From Podospora bellae-mahoneyi (taxonomy: Eukaryota > Ascomycota > Sordariomycetes > Sordariales > Podosporaceae), in assembly GCF_035222275.1 (NCBI RefSeq), contig NC_085886.1, positions 3,844,001-3,908,000 on the forward strand: a DNA stretch of 64,000 nt, given 5' to 3'. Position 1 is the stretch's first letter. Each line of letters opens with the position of its first letter. The notes under the pieces are model-generated. The model did no database searches and was not told the DNA's origin. It was given only the letters and a program-made list of their open reading frames with translations. Positions 32,445 through 44,500 of this stretch are shown one piece after another. Both the position numbers and the translations under genes were made by a program.

Positions 32445-34944
32445 GTAGTAGAAGTCCAGTACGCCGGAGCGGGAGGGCCGGCCGGTGATAAAATCGCTTA
32501 ATTGGAGGCGGAGGGCCCGGCATGAAAGATGCAATGCAGTTTGTTGTTTTACCGGCCCGGTTTTTCCATCACTAATGAATGGCTCGTGGCATAATCCTGT
32601 TGATGATCTGAAACAGCCGTAATGGGAGAGAAGCCGGATGACTACGGGGATATGCAGCCACATCAATGATAGTATACATATCAGGGTTCACCAATGATCG
32701 CCAGGTCCCGCGTCCTTGGCCGTTGGATCGGAGGCCAACAAATGCCAGTAATAAATCTCTGAGTGCCTAGCTATCTCCGACAACAACAGAGAGCCACCGA
32801 GCATCCTCGAGGACAAACCTACGGATACCCCGCCGACCAATGACGTAGGTCAACTGATTTGCAGCAGGGTTGGGATGCCGACAGCCGAAAATCCGGCCGG
32901 CACCGCAATTTTTTGGTGTTTGTCTTCTTTGTACATTGCTTCTACAACTGTAAATTTATTTATATATATATATATATCGGTTAGAGATGAGCCATCTTTC
33001 ATTGATAGCCCAAAACTTCAGGCAGGGAGATCCAGACTCGATCTTAAGTTCCACCCGGGCGGAAATCATCTGTCAGACAGGCGATGGTGGGGGCACAGGA
33101 ACCAAAGCGAAATCGCGGGGTCGCCTTGTGACGGGACTGGGTGCAGGTGCTATGTATATAATCACATAATCCTGCTTTGTGCAGCCAGCGAGTGGCCAAT
33201 GGCAAATGCCCGCAGGAGCTTTGGCCGCTTGCATGGGACAACTGCTCGTTGCTGTGCCTTGAGTTGGGCCCGTGTCAAAGCCCAGGGATTGTTTCGTCAC
33301 GGGCAGCGGAGGGGCCCAGATCTCACACATTAGGTTGTTTCCATATATAAGCACATGTGCGGTTGTTGTCAGTGTGTATTGTTATGGACGATATACTCTG
33401 TATGTTGGAGGAACGGCCCAATATCTGTGAGAGCAGTGGGGGTGTCCTGAGATGGACGAGATCATCCTCCTGATTGGTCCGCCGGGCCTGTCCCGGTCTG
33501 GGCCCGAGTCTCAGCGAACCAGGAGCAGGGGTGCCACCGTCACCGTCGAAAATACATCATAGTTTTCGACTGGTCATCATGGGCCCAGCACAACTGGGCT
33601 GCTCCCCTCCATCCTGTTCAAGTTTGGACAGCACATGGCTTTTTGATGCAATCCAATTCTATTCTTGTCTTTTTCTACTAGTGTGCTACAACGTGCAATA
33701 CCCAACTTTAATTCCTGCCTACCACCCAGCCACCCTACCACCCTGCCTCCCTGCCTCCCTACCTACCTTACACTTCCCGTCTACCTACCTACTTCCAGGA
33801 AGTCCCATCACAGCATTCCACGAGGACCCCGCGCAGTGACGGATCCGTCCAACATCGACCCGCTCATGCTTTGAACCCTTCCATCGCCTCGTCCCACCGC
33901 TTGCGAATCACCACGCTACTCTATCGCCCCGTCCACCGTCCCCGTTGGCGTGCACGCGAACCCTAACACATACCCCTTCCCTTCCCTCGGCCGCCACTCC
34001 ACGCCGCCCTCGAGAAAAGGACCTCATTGCTGTGCAAACACGCGCAGTTCTCCCAGACGAGGGGACAACTCTTTGCCGTTGTCAACCTCTTAAGAGCAGC
34101 CCCAAGACATCCAGGCCGCCCTCCCTCCCTTTGATTTCCAGCTGATCGGCTGTCTTATTGTCTTGCCTGCGGTGGTACCAGAACCCGTGTCCCAATTTGC
34201 GCCGAGCACAAAGCCAGAGACACCAAAGTCCACGCAGATGATAACAACGGGGCTGCTATGATTCAGGTGCAGGTACGTGCTCGTGCTGGTGCTGGTGCTC
34301 TCGACCAGCAACGCTCCCCAACGGTCCCCCTTCCGCATCCGTCATGTCTCGCCCTTCCCTTCCACGTCCACGTCCACGCCCACTTCCACTTCCGCTTCCA
34401 CTTCCCTGAACGGTTGACAGGAGGTATAGTGTGCCTCTCCTGCCCCGTCTGCCCCGTCTGCCCCGTTTTCAACTCGGTATCACCCATGACGGCCGCTGTA
34501 GTTGCTGTTGCTGCTGTCTGCTGCTTGACCGTCTCGACATACACCATCCCGGCCACCACCACCACCGCCATCATGCCTGTCTGTCATGGCGCTTTCTCGA
34601 GACACCCGTCACAATGCTCCACCACGCCGCCATGCTCCCCACTGGGGTACCTCCCCTCCTCGTTCCGCTGCAGGCGCATTGGGCCGTAGTCCTTCCCAGC
34701 ACCTCCGTGCTGGCGCCGGCCAGTCGCAGCATCCTCTGTCCGCCTACAGCGTAGCCCCGACCCCGGGGCTCCTGGACGGAGCTGGGGACATCTCTATGCC
34801 CCTGATGGTCGGATGCTGTGTGTTTTCCTTCTGTTCACCTACCACCAATGCCGTTCCCTCTTCGTGCTCATGCTTGCCTTGCCGGTGCTATCACCGCCCT
34901 TTTCGTGCCCTTTTCTACGAGAGCTCACTTCTAACCGGGGCGCC
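32445..34944. other. 2.5 kb upstream region of the arrestin-like gene
   Basis: No domain-bearing ORF. The first half holds a TA microsatellite (32960-32977). From about 33700 the + strand is strongly pyrimidine-rich, with CTACC, CCTCC and GCCCCGTCT repeats, typical of long fungal leaders. A frame opens at 34586 (MALSRDTRHNAPP...) and could be an upstream coding exon of the arrestin-like protein, spliced from about 34817 to 34958 in phase 1. I cannot decide this from sequence. Confidence 0.45.
32960..32977. repeat. (TA)n microsatellite
   Basis: About nine TA dinucleotides in a row, in the intergenic region downstream of the alcohol dehydrogenase. Confidence 0.85.
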
Positions 34945-37900
34945 ATGTCTGCTGCAGGTACCGAACACGATCGATTGCGTCCCGAGCCCTACTTCTCGTC
35001 CGCACACGGATCCATCTACTACACACCGAGACACCCACTTGAGCGCAGGCGCCGCACCGAGAGTGCTAGCTTCCCGACGCCGCTGATACAGCCTCGTCAG
35101 CGTCGACCTCACTCGATTCACATCATCTCGTACCCTCCTGGTTTTATCCCCCCGGATTTGCGGCCGCCAAAGTCGAGTCAGACGTCCACAAGGAAGACCA
35201 CCAGGAAATTGAGCCGAGAGCAGAAGAAGGCTCAGAAGGAGGGCGAGAAGGAACGGAGGAGGCTGGAAAAGGAGCGGTCAGAAAAGAAAGAGAAGCGGCG
35301 GTCTCTTCGATCACTGCCCCCTGGTGCTGAAAAGGTCGGGAAGGTGTTGAACAGAATAAAGGCAGTCTTCTCCCATCCGCCGAACTCTACGCCCACAGTT
35401 ACAGCAACCCCTACGTGGAGGGCCCAGTCCCGCCCGTCGAGCTTTATAAGCTTCGCCCGGCGACTTTCCCGATTCGAAGGATCCTACGTCGAAGACACCG
35501 TGATCGATATTCCAGTATCTACAGGCCGACTAGGTGGGGAGGAGATAACGGTCGAGGAACCCATCATGGCTACCGCCACTGCCCCGAATCCCCCCGGAGG
35601 GAACGCATTTCAAGCATCCAACAGGACCAGCATGGTGTCGATACGATCCGCCAAGAGCATGATGAGCCCATCGGTGTCCGAAATTCAGAAGCCTGTAGCA
35701 TCAGGGAGCGGGCTGACCTGCTCGATATTATTAGCAGAGCCGAATGTCTTTCTCACAGGATTCGAACATGACAGTCACTCCAGGCGCCAAGGACAGCAGC
35801 AATCAAGCGCACTGCTTCGTGGAAAGCTGCAGTTGAACGTGTCCAAGAATGTCAAGATCAAGTCGGTCACGCTGAAGCTGGTGGGCAAGGCCAGAACGGA
35901 GTGGCCCGAGGGAATTCCGCCGTCCAAAACGGACCTGTTCGAAGAGCAGACGCTCCGCACCCAGTCCCTTGTATTTTTCCATGCCATGCATGAAGGCATG
36001 TGGGAGACGGAGTATGGAAGCCAGTGCACATTTGTGCCAAAAACCAGCTCTACACATCACAATCTCATGTCCTCGCTCTACAACAACTCCAATTCGTCAC
36101 TTCATATTCTCGGAAAGTCTAGAAACTCTTCTACGCTGACAGCCAAGGAAAGGAAACGCCTTTCCCTTCAGTCTGTGCAGTCCCGAAGTTTTGGAAAGGG
36201 AGAGTCGCCATTTGCGAATCCGGTCCAAGCAAAGGGGTTCAAGATTTTTGGCCCCGGCACATACGAGTACGCCTTTGAGTTGCCCATCGATCACAACCAA
36301 CTCGAGACGACAAAGCTCCAATACGGCTCGGTCCGGTGGGAGCTGGAAACCATGGTGGAGCGTGCTGGAGCGTTCAAGCCGAACCTGCATGGTTCCAAAG
36401 AGGTGTCGATTGTCCGTCTCCCCGACCAGATGTCTCTCGAGATGACGGAGCCAATATCCATCAGCCGCCACTGGGAAGATCAGCTGCATTACGACATCAT
36501 GATCTCGGGGAAGAGCTTTCCCATCGGCGCCAAAATCCCCATTGCATTCAAGCTCACGCCCTTGGCAAAAGTTCAGGTCCACAAACTTAAAGTGTTCGTG
36601 ACAGAAAGCATCGAGTACTGGACCAACGACCGCCATGTCACGCGCAAAGACTCCGGGAGGAAGATATTATTGCTGGAGAAGGTGGCCGGCAAACCCCTGG
36701 ACAAGCAATACGAGGCCAGCGACATCCGTGTTTTGAGCGGTGGCGAGCTGGATGCTGAACAACGGGACGAGGCGCGAATGCTGGCTATCCGAAGACGGCT
36801 ACAAGAAGCTGCCAGGGCTGGCGGTCCTCCTCGGCCACTCCCTGATCCGAGCAACAATTTGTTGGGTGAACTAGACCTTGGTCTGGAGAGCCTCTGGGGA
36901 AGCACCGAGATCGAGATGAACGTGCAGCTACCAACATGCGACATGATGGCGCGCGACAAAACGCTTCGCTTGCATCCCGATTGCAGCTGGAAGAATGTTA
37001 ATGTCTTCCATTGGATCAAGGCAAGTAACTTTTTACAAATCATGCTCCTCATACTAACTACAACTCCAGATCGTCATGCGCATCTCTCGCTTGGACCCGG
37101 ATGATCCCGCAGGAAAGCGTCGGCGGCATTTCGAGATCAGCATTGATAGCCCCTTTACTGTCTTGAACTGCCGTGCAACCCAAGCCAACACGTCTCTCCC
37201 GCAGTACAGCGGGCGAGACGGCCCTGCCGAGCAACGACAGCAGATGTCGTGCGGTTGTTCGGACGCGCATCCTTTGGATCCCAACTCATCCAACGCGGCC
37301 ACGCCGCTCGCCATGATCGAAGAGGATGCCCCGAGCCTGAACAACAGCCGACTGCGGATTGACTCCAACATCAACACCAGCGCCGGCGGTCTGCCCAGCA
37401 TGCCCCAGGCTGCCCACCTACAGTCCGCCGCTCGAACTGGCGGATCTGTGCACAGGGCCAGCAGTTCGCTGAGCCGTGCTCGGGGTCTTCCAAGTCCGCT
37501 GGACCGTGAGCCACGGCCCATTCACCTGCTGAGACACCCCTCATACAATCCACCTCCCTTCAACGCAGACGATCCGCCGCCACCGCTGCCGGCGGAGCTC
37601 ATGACGCCACCTCCCAACTACGACATTATCGTGGGAACTCCGAGCGTGGACGGCATGGCCGACTACTTTGCACGTCTGGCTGCGTACGACCTGGAACAAG
37701 AGGGCTCAAGACGGAACAGCGATGATACGATCGGACCCATCGATGTCGACCCCTTTTCGGGCGCGCGGCTGACACCTAGGCCGCCGCATGAAGCCGGTGA
37801 TGACGACTCTTCTGACAGCAACGACGATGAGGTCGCCCGGGCCCACCGCCGCGGACGGGTCAATGTGGCCAATCCGAGAACACCGGGCGGTCGTTTGGTT

Positions 37901-37975
37901 CCAAGTCGGAGTCTGGAAATCGAGCGTCCCACCGTGAGGCTCGACATGACGGGGGTGGTGAGGCGGGGGCAGTGA
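34945..37975 (+). CDS. large arrestin-like (alpha-arrestin) adaptor protein
   Basis: Two exons, 34945-37020 and 37070-37975, phase 0, giving 993 residues if the ATG at 34945 is used. The intron has a GC donor (AAG|GCAAGT) and an AG acceptor, and restores VFHWIKIVMRISRLD, a typical arrestin C-domain strand. The first 250 residues are basic and Ser-rich, with a REQKKAQKEGEKERRR helix. An arrestin N domain runs from about residue 253 (LTCSILLAEPNVFLTGF) through LRGKLQLNVSKNVKIKSVTLKLVGKA and FGPGTYEYAFELPID; the C domain includes LHYDIMISGKSFPIGAKIPIAFKLTPL. The tail has TPPPNYD near residue 873, a PPxY motif that recruits Nedd4/Rsp5 ubiquitin ligases. By family, it would guide ubiquitylation and endocytosis of membrane transporters. 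The start is uncertain because an upstream exon may exist. Confidence 0.9.
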
Positions 37976-38854
37976 GGTTTATTTTGTCTTGGAAATGCGG
38001 GAACGGAACATCTGTAGTACTGGATATCGGATATTCGAAGTTTTGGGAGTTGGCAAACGAAAAGATACCAACGGTTCTCCGGGCCCCTTCTCCCCTCTAT
38101 TGTTCCTGAGAGACATGACCTCACGGCTTGAACATTCAGCTACCTACCCTCCACACAAACCCCGCACGACACATGTATATGCAACACACATTCACACACC
38201 ATCTTTATGTTTTCATGGCATGGCACAAACAAAATACCCCCTTTTTTTGTTATTCTTTGACTGCATTCATCATCCTGCATGCATTGACAAGGGAGATGGA
38301 TAGAATGATGACTTTCATGAACGGCAACACGGCACGGCACTGAAAGGGAAAGAAGACATCATGGAAAAGAGAGGGAGAACGTGAGAAAGAGAGAAATAGG
38401 TCGAATCAAAAATAGGCATCGAGGTGGTAGTCTTAGGGTAATATAATTCGAGGCTTTGTGTCGCAAGTTGTTGCACATGGTAGTAACTAATTGTGTCAAG
38501 TGAATTCAACTCCTCTTCAGTGAAATGACCACCCTCGTCGTGCCCCATCCAAATCACATCATTTTACTCAGTTGGAGAAATCGCAAAAGACGTTCTAAAA
38601 TCAGAGCGCTCGTGGGGCCACAGGTATATTTTTAATCGCTTCTTCCTTGCTGCATCACTTGCCACATCAAATATCGTTACAGACAAGAGCTCAAAAACAG
38701 CCTTGCGATCGATCCCCTTCCACGCTCTCCATAATCCACCACCCATATGATCCAATTTACTTGATGATGGCTCCCACTCCTTTTTGATCCATCATTATCC
38801 GGGGGTATTATAAGTTCATCTTCCAAAAAGGTAAAAAAAGAAGAACCAACCAAC

Positions 38855-38900
<46 letters not shown>

Positions 38901-39171
38901 AAAGGGTCAACATCAAGACAAAAACACACTCCCCATTGAATACCTGCTTCCAAAACGCCACAAGAATAAAAGACCATTGTATCGATAGATAGCTTGTCCA
39001 CCAATACTAGTGACTTGCTCGAAAATGCACAAGTCCCGACCCCAACGCCCAGAATAATGCATATGCTGTGTCAACAAGACAAGAGCTGAAGAGCTGGAAA
39101 AGCCTAAATAATACAATGTGGCGTGAAGGAAAGACTCCGAGAAAACACAGAATAAAAATATGGCCAGACAT
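37976..39171. other. convergent 3' region between arrestin-like and cyclin genes
   Basis: About 1.2 kb between two convergent genes, with no coding signal. It contains a 43-base A homopolymer on + (T on -), listed separately. Confidence 0.5.
38856..38898 (+). repeat. 43-base poly(A) run
   Basis: An uninterrupted run of 43 A residues on the plus strand, in the convergent 3' region. It is AT-rich on both sides but has no flanking target-site duplication that I can see and no upstream retroelement body. Its length may be inexact if the assembly is uncertain in homopolymers. Confidence 0.85.
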
Positions 39172-41502
39172 TTAGTAGTGCGAACGGAATGAATCCGGGC
39201 GCCCGACAGGCGGCACGTGAGGGGGTCGATGCGGTGCGGGATCGGGAAGCACCTGTTGCGAAGAAGGGTAAGAGTGCTGTCTGTCCATGGTGTACTCTGG
39301 CACAATGCCTGTCCGGTATTCATTCCTCCTTCCAAGCGGCTGATAGTGCATCTGGTTTGGCGTAACAGCGTTCTGGAAATGGTACTGGTGGAGGAAGGCA
39401 GACGCGGGCGGAATGAGCAGCGTGTTGACTTGTCTCACGGGCTTGTAGGGACTATCGCGTTGCTGCAGATAAACCGATGGCGAGTGTGAGATGGGCGTGT
39501 GCAGTCCGCTGGTGGCCCCAGCGTTCCCCATGGGTGTCCCAGAATGATGACCATAGGGGTCGACGGAGAGTGGCGAAGACCCGGCCATGTTGGCGCTGGA
39601 AGCCAGGTGGTGCTGGGGAGATGGACGCTTTGTTGGCGTGCCATAGGACATGGGTGGGAAGCTTGTTGTCGGAGTGGTCACCGACTGTGGCGCCGAGCTC
39701 ACACTGGGCCCGGATGTAACCAGCACAGACTGCTGGGGCGCATAAGTGGTGGCATTGGGGTATACGGTGGCCATGGCACGCACACCCGGCACAAGCGGCG
39801 GCAGTGACAGTGGTGAAGCTTGTGGCGGTGCGTATGCCACCGAGGATGTGAACGACTGGGTTGTCACGAGGGGACCAGCATGGCCTGTGTTCAGTGCCAA
39901 ACTGGGCACGGCAACACGCCCTTGATCTGAGCTCATGGATGGAAGTGGCCGACTCTGGCCGGTAGCAGAGTGGATGGGTCGCTGAGAGCCGATAGGAGGG
40001 TGCGAGGCAACGTGTAGACCTTGGAGCGGTGGCGCCTGCGATGGGAGGTGGTGGGCTGGCAGGTGGATGGGTTGGGGTTGTTCAGGGGCAGCACGGCCAA
40101 GACGCTTCGCAGGGGGCTCGGTCGGGTCATCTTCGGTAAAACTGCGCTTCCTCAAAAGGTGCTGTTCTGGCTTCAAGGCAAGGGGGGAAACGGCATTGTT
40201 GGATGAATAGGGGTGTGGCCAGCCCACTGGCCCATGATTGTTACTGTTCTGTATGTTTCCGCCAGAAAAGGGCCCGGCTGGGGTCGGCTGCATCGCGGCG
40301 GTGCTCATCGGAGATGGAGTTGGTGAGGCAAAAGCGCGATGGCTCGGCGACGGCATCAACAGCGGCGATGGCGAAGGTGAGGGTGATCGTTTGGCGATTT
40401 CCAGGAACTCGTACACGTTGGCGAGCTTGTCCAGCCATGCGCGCCACTGCTCGGCAGAAACCAGCAAACTATATCTCATGTTGCTCAAGAACTCAACCTC
40501 CATAACGTGAATCTCGTTCACCCCAATGCCCGACACCTCTGCCCATGTCTTGTTGGTATAGGTGTTGTCATCCAGAAACTTGTTCCCAAGCATCAGGGCG
40601 ACGGTCAACAAGCGGAACTCGCTGCCCGGTCGACCCTTCACGCTGGGGTTGGCCATTTTGAGCCTATAGATGTAGAGAAGCGCAAGCAGCGCCACATTTT
40701 GGGTGATCTTTGTAGCGTCCACGATATTCATTACCCATTTCTTGAAGTCGGATGTCGCCACAGCGTTGGCCGACAATCGAGCAATGGCGGTGTTTGGTGC
40801 CAAGGTCCGTATTTTTTCAGCCGTCTCAAACGTCTGCGGAGACTCGAACCAAAAGAGAGCCGCGACCTCGGCCATCAAGTCTCCCAGATTCCCACCCCTC
40901 GGGCTGATGCATTCTGGAATTTCCATGCTGTGAAACACCAGGCTCATGTCCAATGGCGGCGATGATGGTCGGGAAAAGTGCCGGTTTGCCCCTCGTCGTT
41001 GGTTAGGGGCAACCGTTGAGCTCGGTAAGGCCGTGACGGGAGCAGCAGAGGAGGAGGGCAGATTTGGTCTCGGAGCTTGTTGGGCCTGGGGCTGCTGATA
41101 GACAGGTGCAGAACATCGTGAGGTGGAATTGTATATTTGCTCGTTCGGCGGTGGTCGCTCGTTCAGGGCGGATCGGTAGCGATCTTGCTGGGGCATTGGT
41201 GGTGGGGCGTGGGTCGAATGGTGGTGGATGTGGTTTTTGGAGGATGCCAAGTGAGGCATCTCGTAGGTGGTCCCCATGTTCTCGTCGGCCGGTGGTGTTT
41301 GGAGTCCACCCGAGTAGTCGGGGTCTCGCAGGTCGCCGAGGTTTGGGGTATGGAGGGGGAACAGGCGAAGTCCTCGAGGAGCGGGCAGTTGACACTGGTG
41401 CATGCCCTCCGGCTGAAGGTGGTGACGAGAGGGCTGGCGAAGAGAAGCGGAGAAGAAGTCGGAGGAGCAAGAGGAGGAAGAGATGGTCGCAATTGAAGTC
41501 AT
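39172..41502 (-). CDS. Pho85-type cyclin (Clg1/Pcl-like)
   Basis: A single open frame of 776 residues on the minus strand. Residues 1-185 are Pro/Ser/His/Gln-rich. A cyclin box occupies about 205-365: LMAEVAALFWFES, DFKKWVMNIVDATKITQNVALLALLYIYRLK, then GSEFRLLTVALMLGNKFLDDNTYTNKTWAEVSGI and VNEIHVMEVEFLSNMRYSL. The GNKFLDDNTYTNKTW block is characteristic of cyclins that partner Pho85-type kinases (Pho80, Pcl and Clg1 families). The remaining 400 residues are low in complexity, rich in Pro, Ser and Gln, with RSPSPSPSP and a KRSFTEDDPTEPPAKR stretch that may be a nuclear signal and phosphorylation target. By family it would bind a cyclin-dependent kinase and link nutrient or growth state to cell-cycle or morphogenesis control. 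No intron is needed. Confidence 0.9.
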   Translation of the reverse strand: MTSIATISSSSCSSDFFSASLRQPSRHHLQPEGMHQCQLPAPRGLRLFPLHTPNLGDLRDPDYSGGLQTPPADENMGTTYEMPHLASSKNHIHHHSTHAPPPMPQQDRYRSALNERPPPNEQIYNSTSRCSAPVYQQPQAQQAPRPNLPSSSAAPVTALPSSTVAPNQRRGANRHFSRPSSPPLDMSLVFHSMEIPECISPRGGNLGDLMAEVAALFWFESPQTFETAEKIRTLAPNTAIARLSANAVATSDFKKWVMNIVDATKITQNVALLALLYIYRLKMANPSVKGRPGSEFRLLTVALMLGNKFLDDNTYTNKTWAEVSGIGVNEIHVMEVEFLSNMRYSLLVSAEQWRAWLDKLANVYEFLEIAKRSPSPSPSPLLMPSPSHRAFASPTPSPMSTAAMQPTPAGPFSGGNIQNSNNHGPVGWPHPYSSNNAVSPLALKPEQHLLRKRSFTEDDPTEPPAKRLGRAAPEQPQPIHLPAHHLPSQAPPLQGLHVASHPPIGSQRPIHSATGQSRPLPSMSSDQGRVAVPSLALNTGHAGPLVTTQSFTSSVAYAPPQASPLSLPPLVPGVRAMATVYPNATTYAPQQSVLVTSGPSVSSAPQSVTTPTTSFPPMSYGTPTKRPSPQHHLASSANMAGSSPLSVDPYGHHSGTPMGNAGATSGLHTPISHSPSVYLQQRDSPYKPVRQVNTLLIPPASAFLHQYHFQNAVTPNQMHYQPLGRRNEYRTGIVPEYTMDRQHSYPSSQQVLPDPAPHRPPHVPPVGRPDSFRSHY

Positions 41503-44500
41503 GCGGCGAGGACGCTTTCTCTTGTCGACAGCTTTGGGGGAACCTGGAAAAGGGGGTGGTTGAACCGAATCGCAAACGAAAAAAGCAGCCGGTTGCTACT
41601 AGACAGATGTTGGTGGTTGCTGGTCCGAAATCACATTCCACGCCAGGAACTGCAGAGAACCGCAGAGAGTTCTTTCCACTTTGCTTCGTACCTGCAAGCT
41701 TTTTGCCTTTTGTCGCATCACACGACTAGGAGCTCGCTCCTGCCTCAACAAGCTCAACCTTTTATGGCAGCAGGTACGAAGCTTTGGAGTGAAGTGAAAT
41801 CGTGTTGTTGGGCATGTATTGCGTTGTGACCTCAGCCATGGCAGGGACCCCGTCAATATACGCTTCCACGTCCCGAACTCGAGCTACTAAGCCAGCCAAG
41901 TCCAGTCCAACCCAGCCAGCCAGCCAGCCAGCAATTCTTCTTCTTGATACAAGCAAGGTAGTAAGGTAGGAGTCGATGCAGGAGCTGGATAGGTGGTGAG
42001 GTGGTGAAGCAGCTGCCTGGGGAAGAACCTGGAAAGGACGAAGGGAGAGTGATTCATCAATGGATGGGAAGAAGGGAGGAAAGTGACGACCAAGAGGACG
42101 ACCAGGAGGTTGACGAGGAGGTTGACGAGGAGGAGAAAGATCCCCGATCCGTGAAAACATCCATACCTTTTTCTTCTCCAGGTTGTCTACCTTGCCTGCT
42201 CCATGTGAGAAACTTGGGTTGCGTAGCTGGTGCGTTGCTGCGTCTTAGTCCCAGTCGCCGCAAATGCTGCTAATTTACTTTGTCCCTGGTCGACGTCGTT
42301 GTCTGTGTCTGGTGCCGTGCAAGGGGGCGCTGTGCCGCCGCGGTCGTTCTGTGCCCGCAGCTCAGAGCAGGTCAGGTACCTTACCTACTGTACTGAGGTA
42401 CCTTCTGAGGTACAAACCCACCCACTACTTGCAGCCTGCCCCACAGGGCTCCGACACCACCTCACTGGACCTCAGCCATGGAATCCTCGCTTGCCACTTG
42501 CACTGAACTTGGTTTGATGCTTCTTCCAGCGTCTTCTTTCTCTCTTCGTCAACCATTCATAGGTTTGAGCTCAAAGGGACTCGCGTTTACCGAGTATGGA
42601 GGACAAATAGGAAAAAAGAGAGGCTACGACTGCCACGGCTGTGAACAGGCCTGGGCACAGTGGGGGAGGAGGGGGGAAGGAGGTGGGGGGGGTGGTGGAA
42701 GTCGTTCTTTTTTTTGTCCCTGTCCACGCATTTTGGCTTGGGGCGCGCACATCGCCCAGGCACCTCAGCCAAGCAACCCGGAAGCTCCCACCCATCAATT
42801 CGTTCGCTCCATCCCGCCGCAGCACGCTTTGTCCTCCATGCGTTGGAGGCTGGCACGCCGGAGACACCACCACCAGAAAGAAGTAAGGCGGCCGGACTGT
42901 CCTATGGCTTTCTCAGCCTGGGCTGTTGAAAGATTGACTCCTCACTCAATCGATACTCAATGCCCTGTTCTGTTGATTTTACTTGTCTCCGGGTCACCTA
43001 GCGCGAGCCATGGCCACCTCCATGCCTGAGGTGGGAGGGGGCAGGAAACACTGGAGGGAGGCGCACACCAAGGAGCAACCTGAAAGCAGCGACATGTCCG
43101 AGTAAGAAAGCCCGGATCGCAGGGATTCCCAACGATTCAAAAGCCCCAACCCAAGCCCTTTTTTTTTTGTCTCGCTCGAAACGGAGCATGTTTTTGTTGT
43201 TTACAGTGCGCACTGTATGCGGTCGGTCGGTCCTCCATATTTCCTTATATATTGCCGCTAAAGAGTTTAGGGAAATGGCTGCAACAAACAGGTGCCATCC
43301 TCTCCCTCCGGCGTCTCCACTGGCGATCAGTGATTGATGATAGAAAAAAAAAGGGGGCAATCGTGGTCCTCTTTTTCCCTCATCAAGTTCCATCTCAGTA
43401 ATGGCTGACGAATAGCGGTATGTACGGGTTGCCGACAGCCCCTCGGCCCTCCTCTTTTCAGCACCGGGTCGGTCCATGTCATCATCGTTGCCATCAGAGT
43501 GCCCGTCATGATGCAACAGGCTAAACGAAGTCCAGACGACAACAGCCCGAGGGAGGAAGAGGCATCCAGACGCGCGTGATTATTCTTGTACCGTGTGCAT
43601 TCATCTATCAATCTCTTTCCTGTCTTGGCTCTTTGCCCTGCCCTTGCTCGGCTGCCGCCTGTGTGACTGGCTGACGTACTGAGAAATGTTCCACCGTTCA
43701 ATCATACCACTCACTGATTGAGAGTGCGGAACTATGTTGGGTTTTTCTGGAACCCTGGCTTTTGGGGAGCCAGAAGAGAGAAAAAGGAGGGAGGGGGTGT
43801 GGATGTCCGCCGAGATTTTTCTATGTATCTGGCCGTTTGAGCCGAAGAATCCTACACGCTTGGATTTGTTTCTGCAACACTGAAAGCAACAGGAATGAAA
43901 TCATGCCGCACAGTGCGCCAGTCTGAGTCTGAGGGGTCTACACACTTGCCTGGTGCGCCTTGGACCCAGCCCGGTACGAGTGGTAAAAAGAGAGATAGAT
44001 CATAGGACTAAGCAGGTGGCTGCATAAAGCCTGGATGCACCATCCATTCCGCAAACACCACTTGTGACTCGGAGACATTGATCAAGGGACTCCATGATGG
44101 TGATGGCTGATGATCAAACCCCTGTCGACCTCCTCTCGGCAAGACACCGTCTCCTGCCATCGGCCACACCAAAAAGGTGGTCAAGTGGTTATGGTAGGAC
44201 AGCGCGGGGACCTCCCCAAACGTGGTTTATTATAGGCAAAGCCCCTCGAAACGGATGGTTCCAAAAACCCGTGGCGCCCACATAGACTCTCGCATTCTTG
44301 TGGCATCTGGCATCTGGCTGACTCGTAATGCCTTGAGCCACTGTCCTATCCTCATCAGTGTCATCGTGTCTTGAAGCAGGCTCTGATGACATGTCGACAA
44401 GCGCCAAACCGGAATCTGGGCGCCCTTTTTTTTTTTTTTTGGCAGTTCAGGGTTGGATCGGACTCCTGGCAAGCCTGGAACCTGGAGAATGGAGTGGAGT

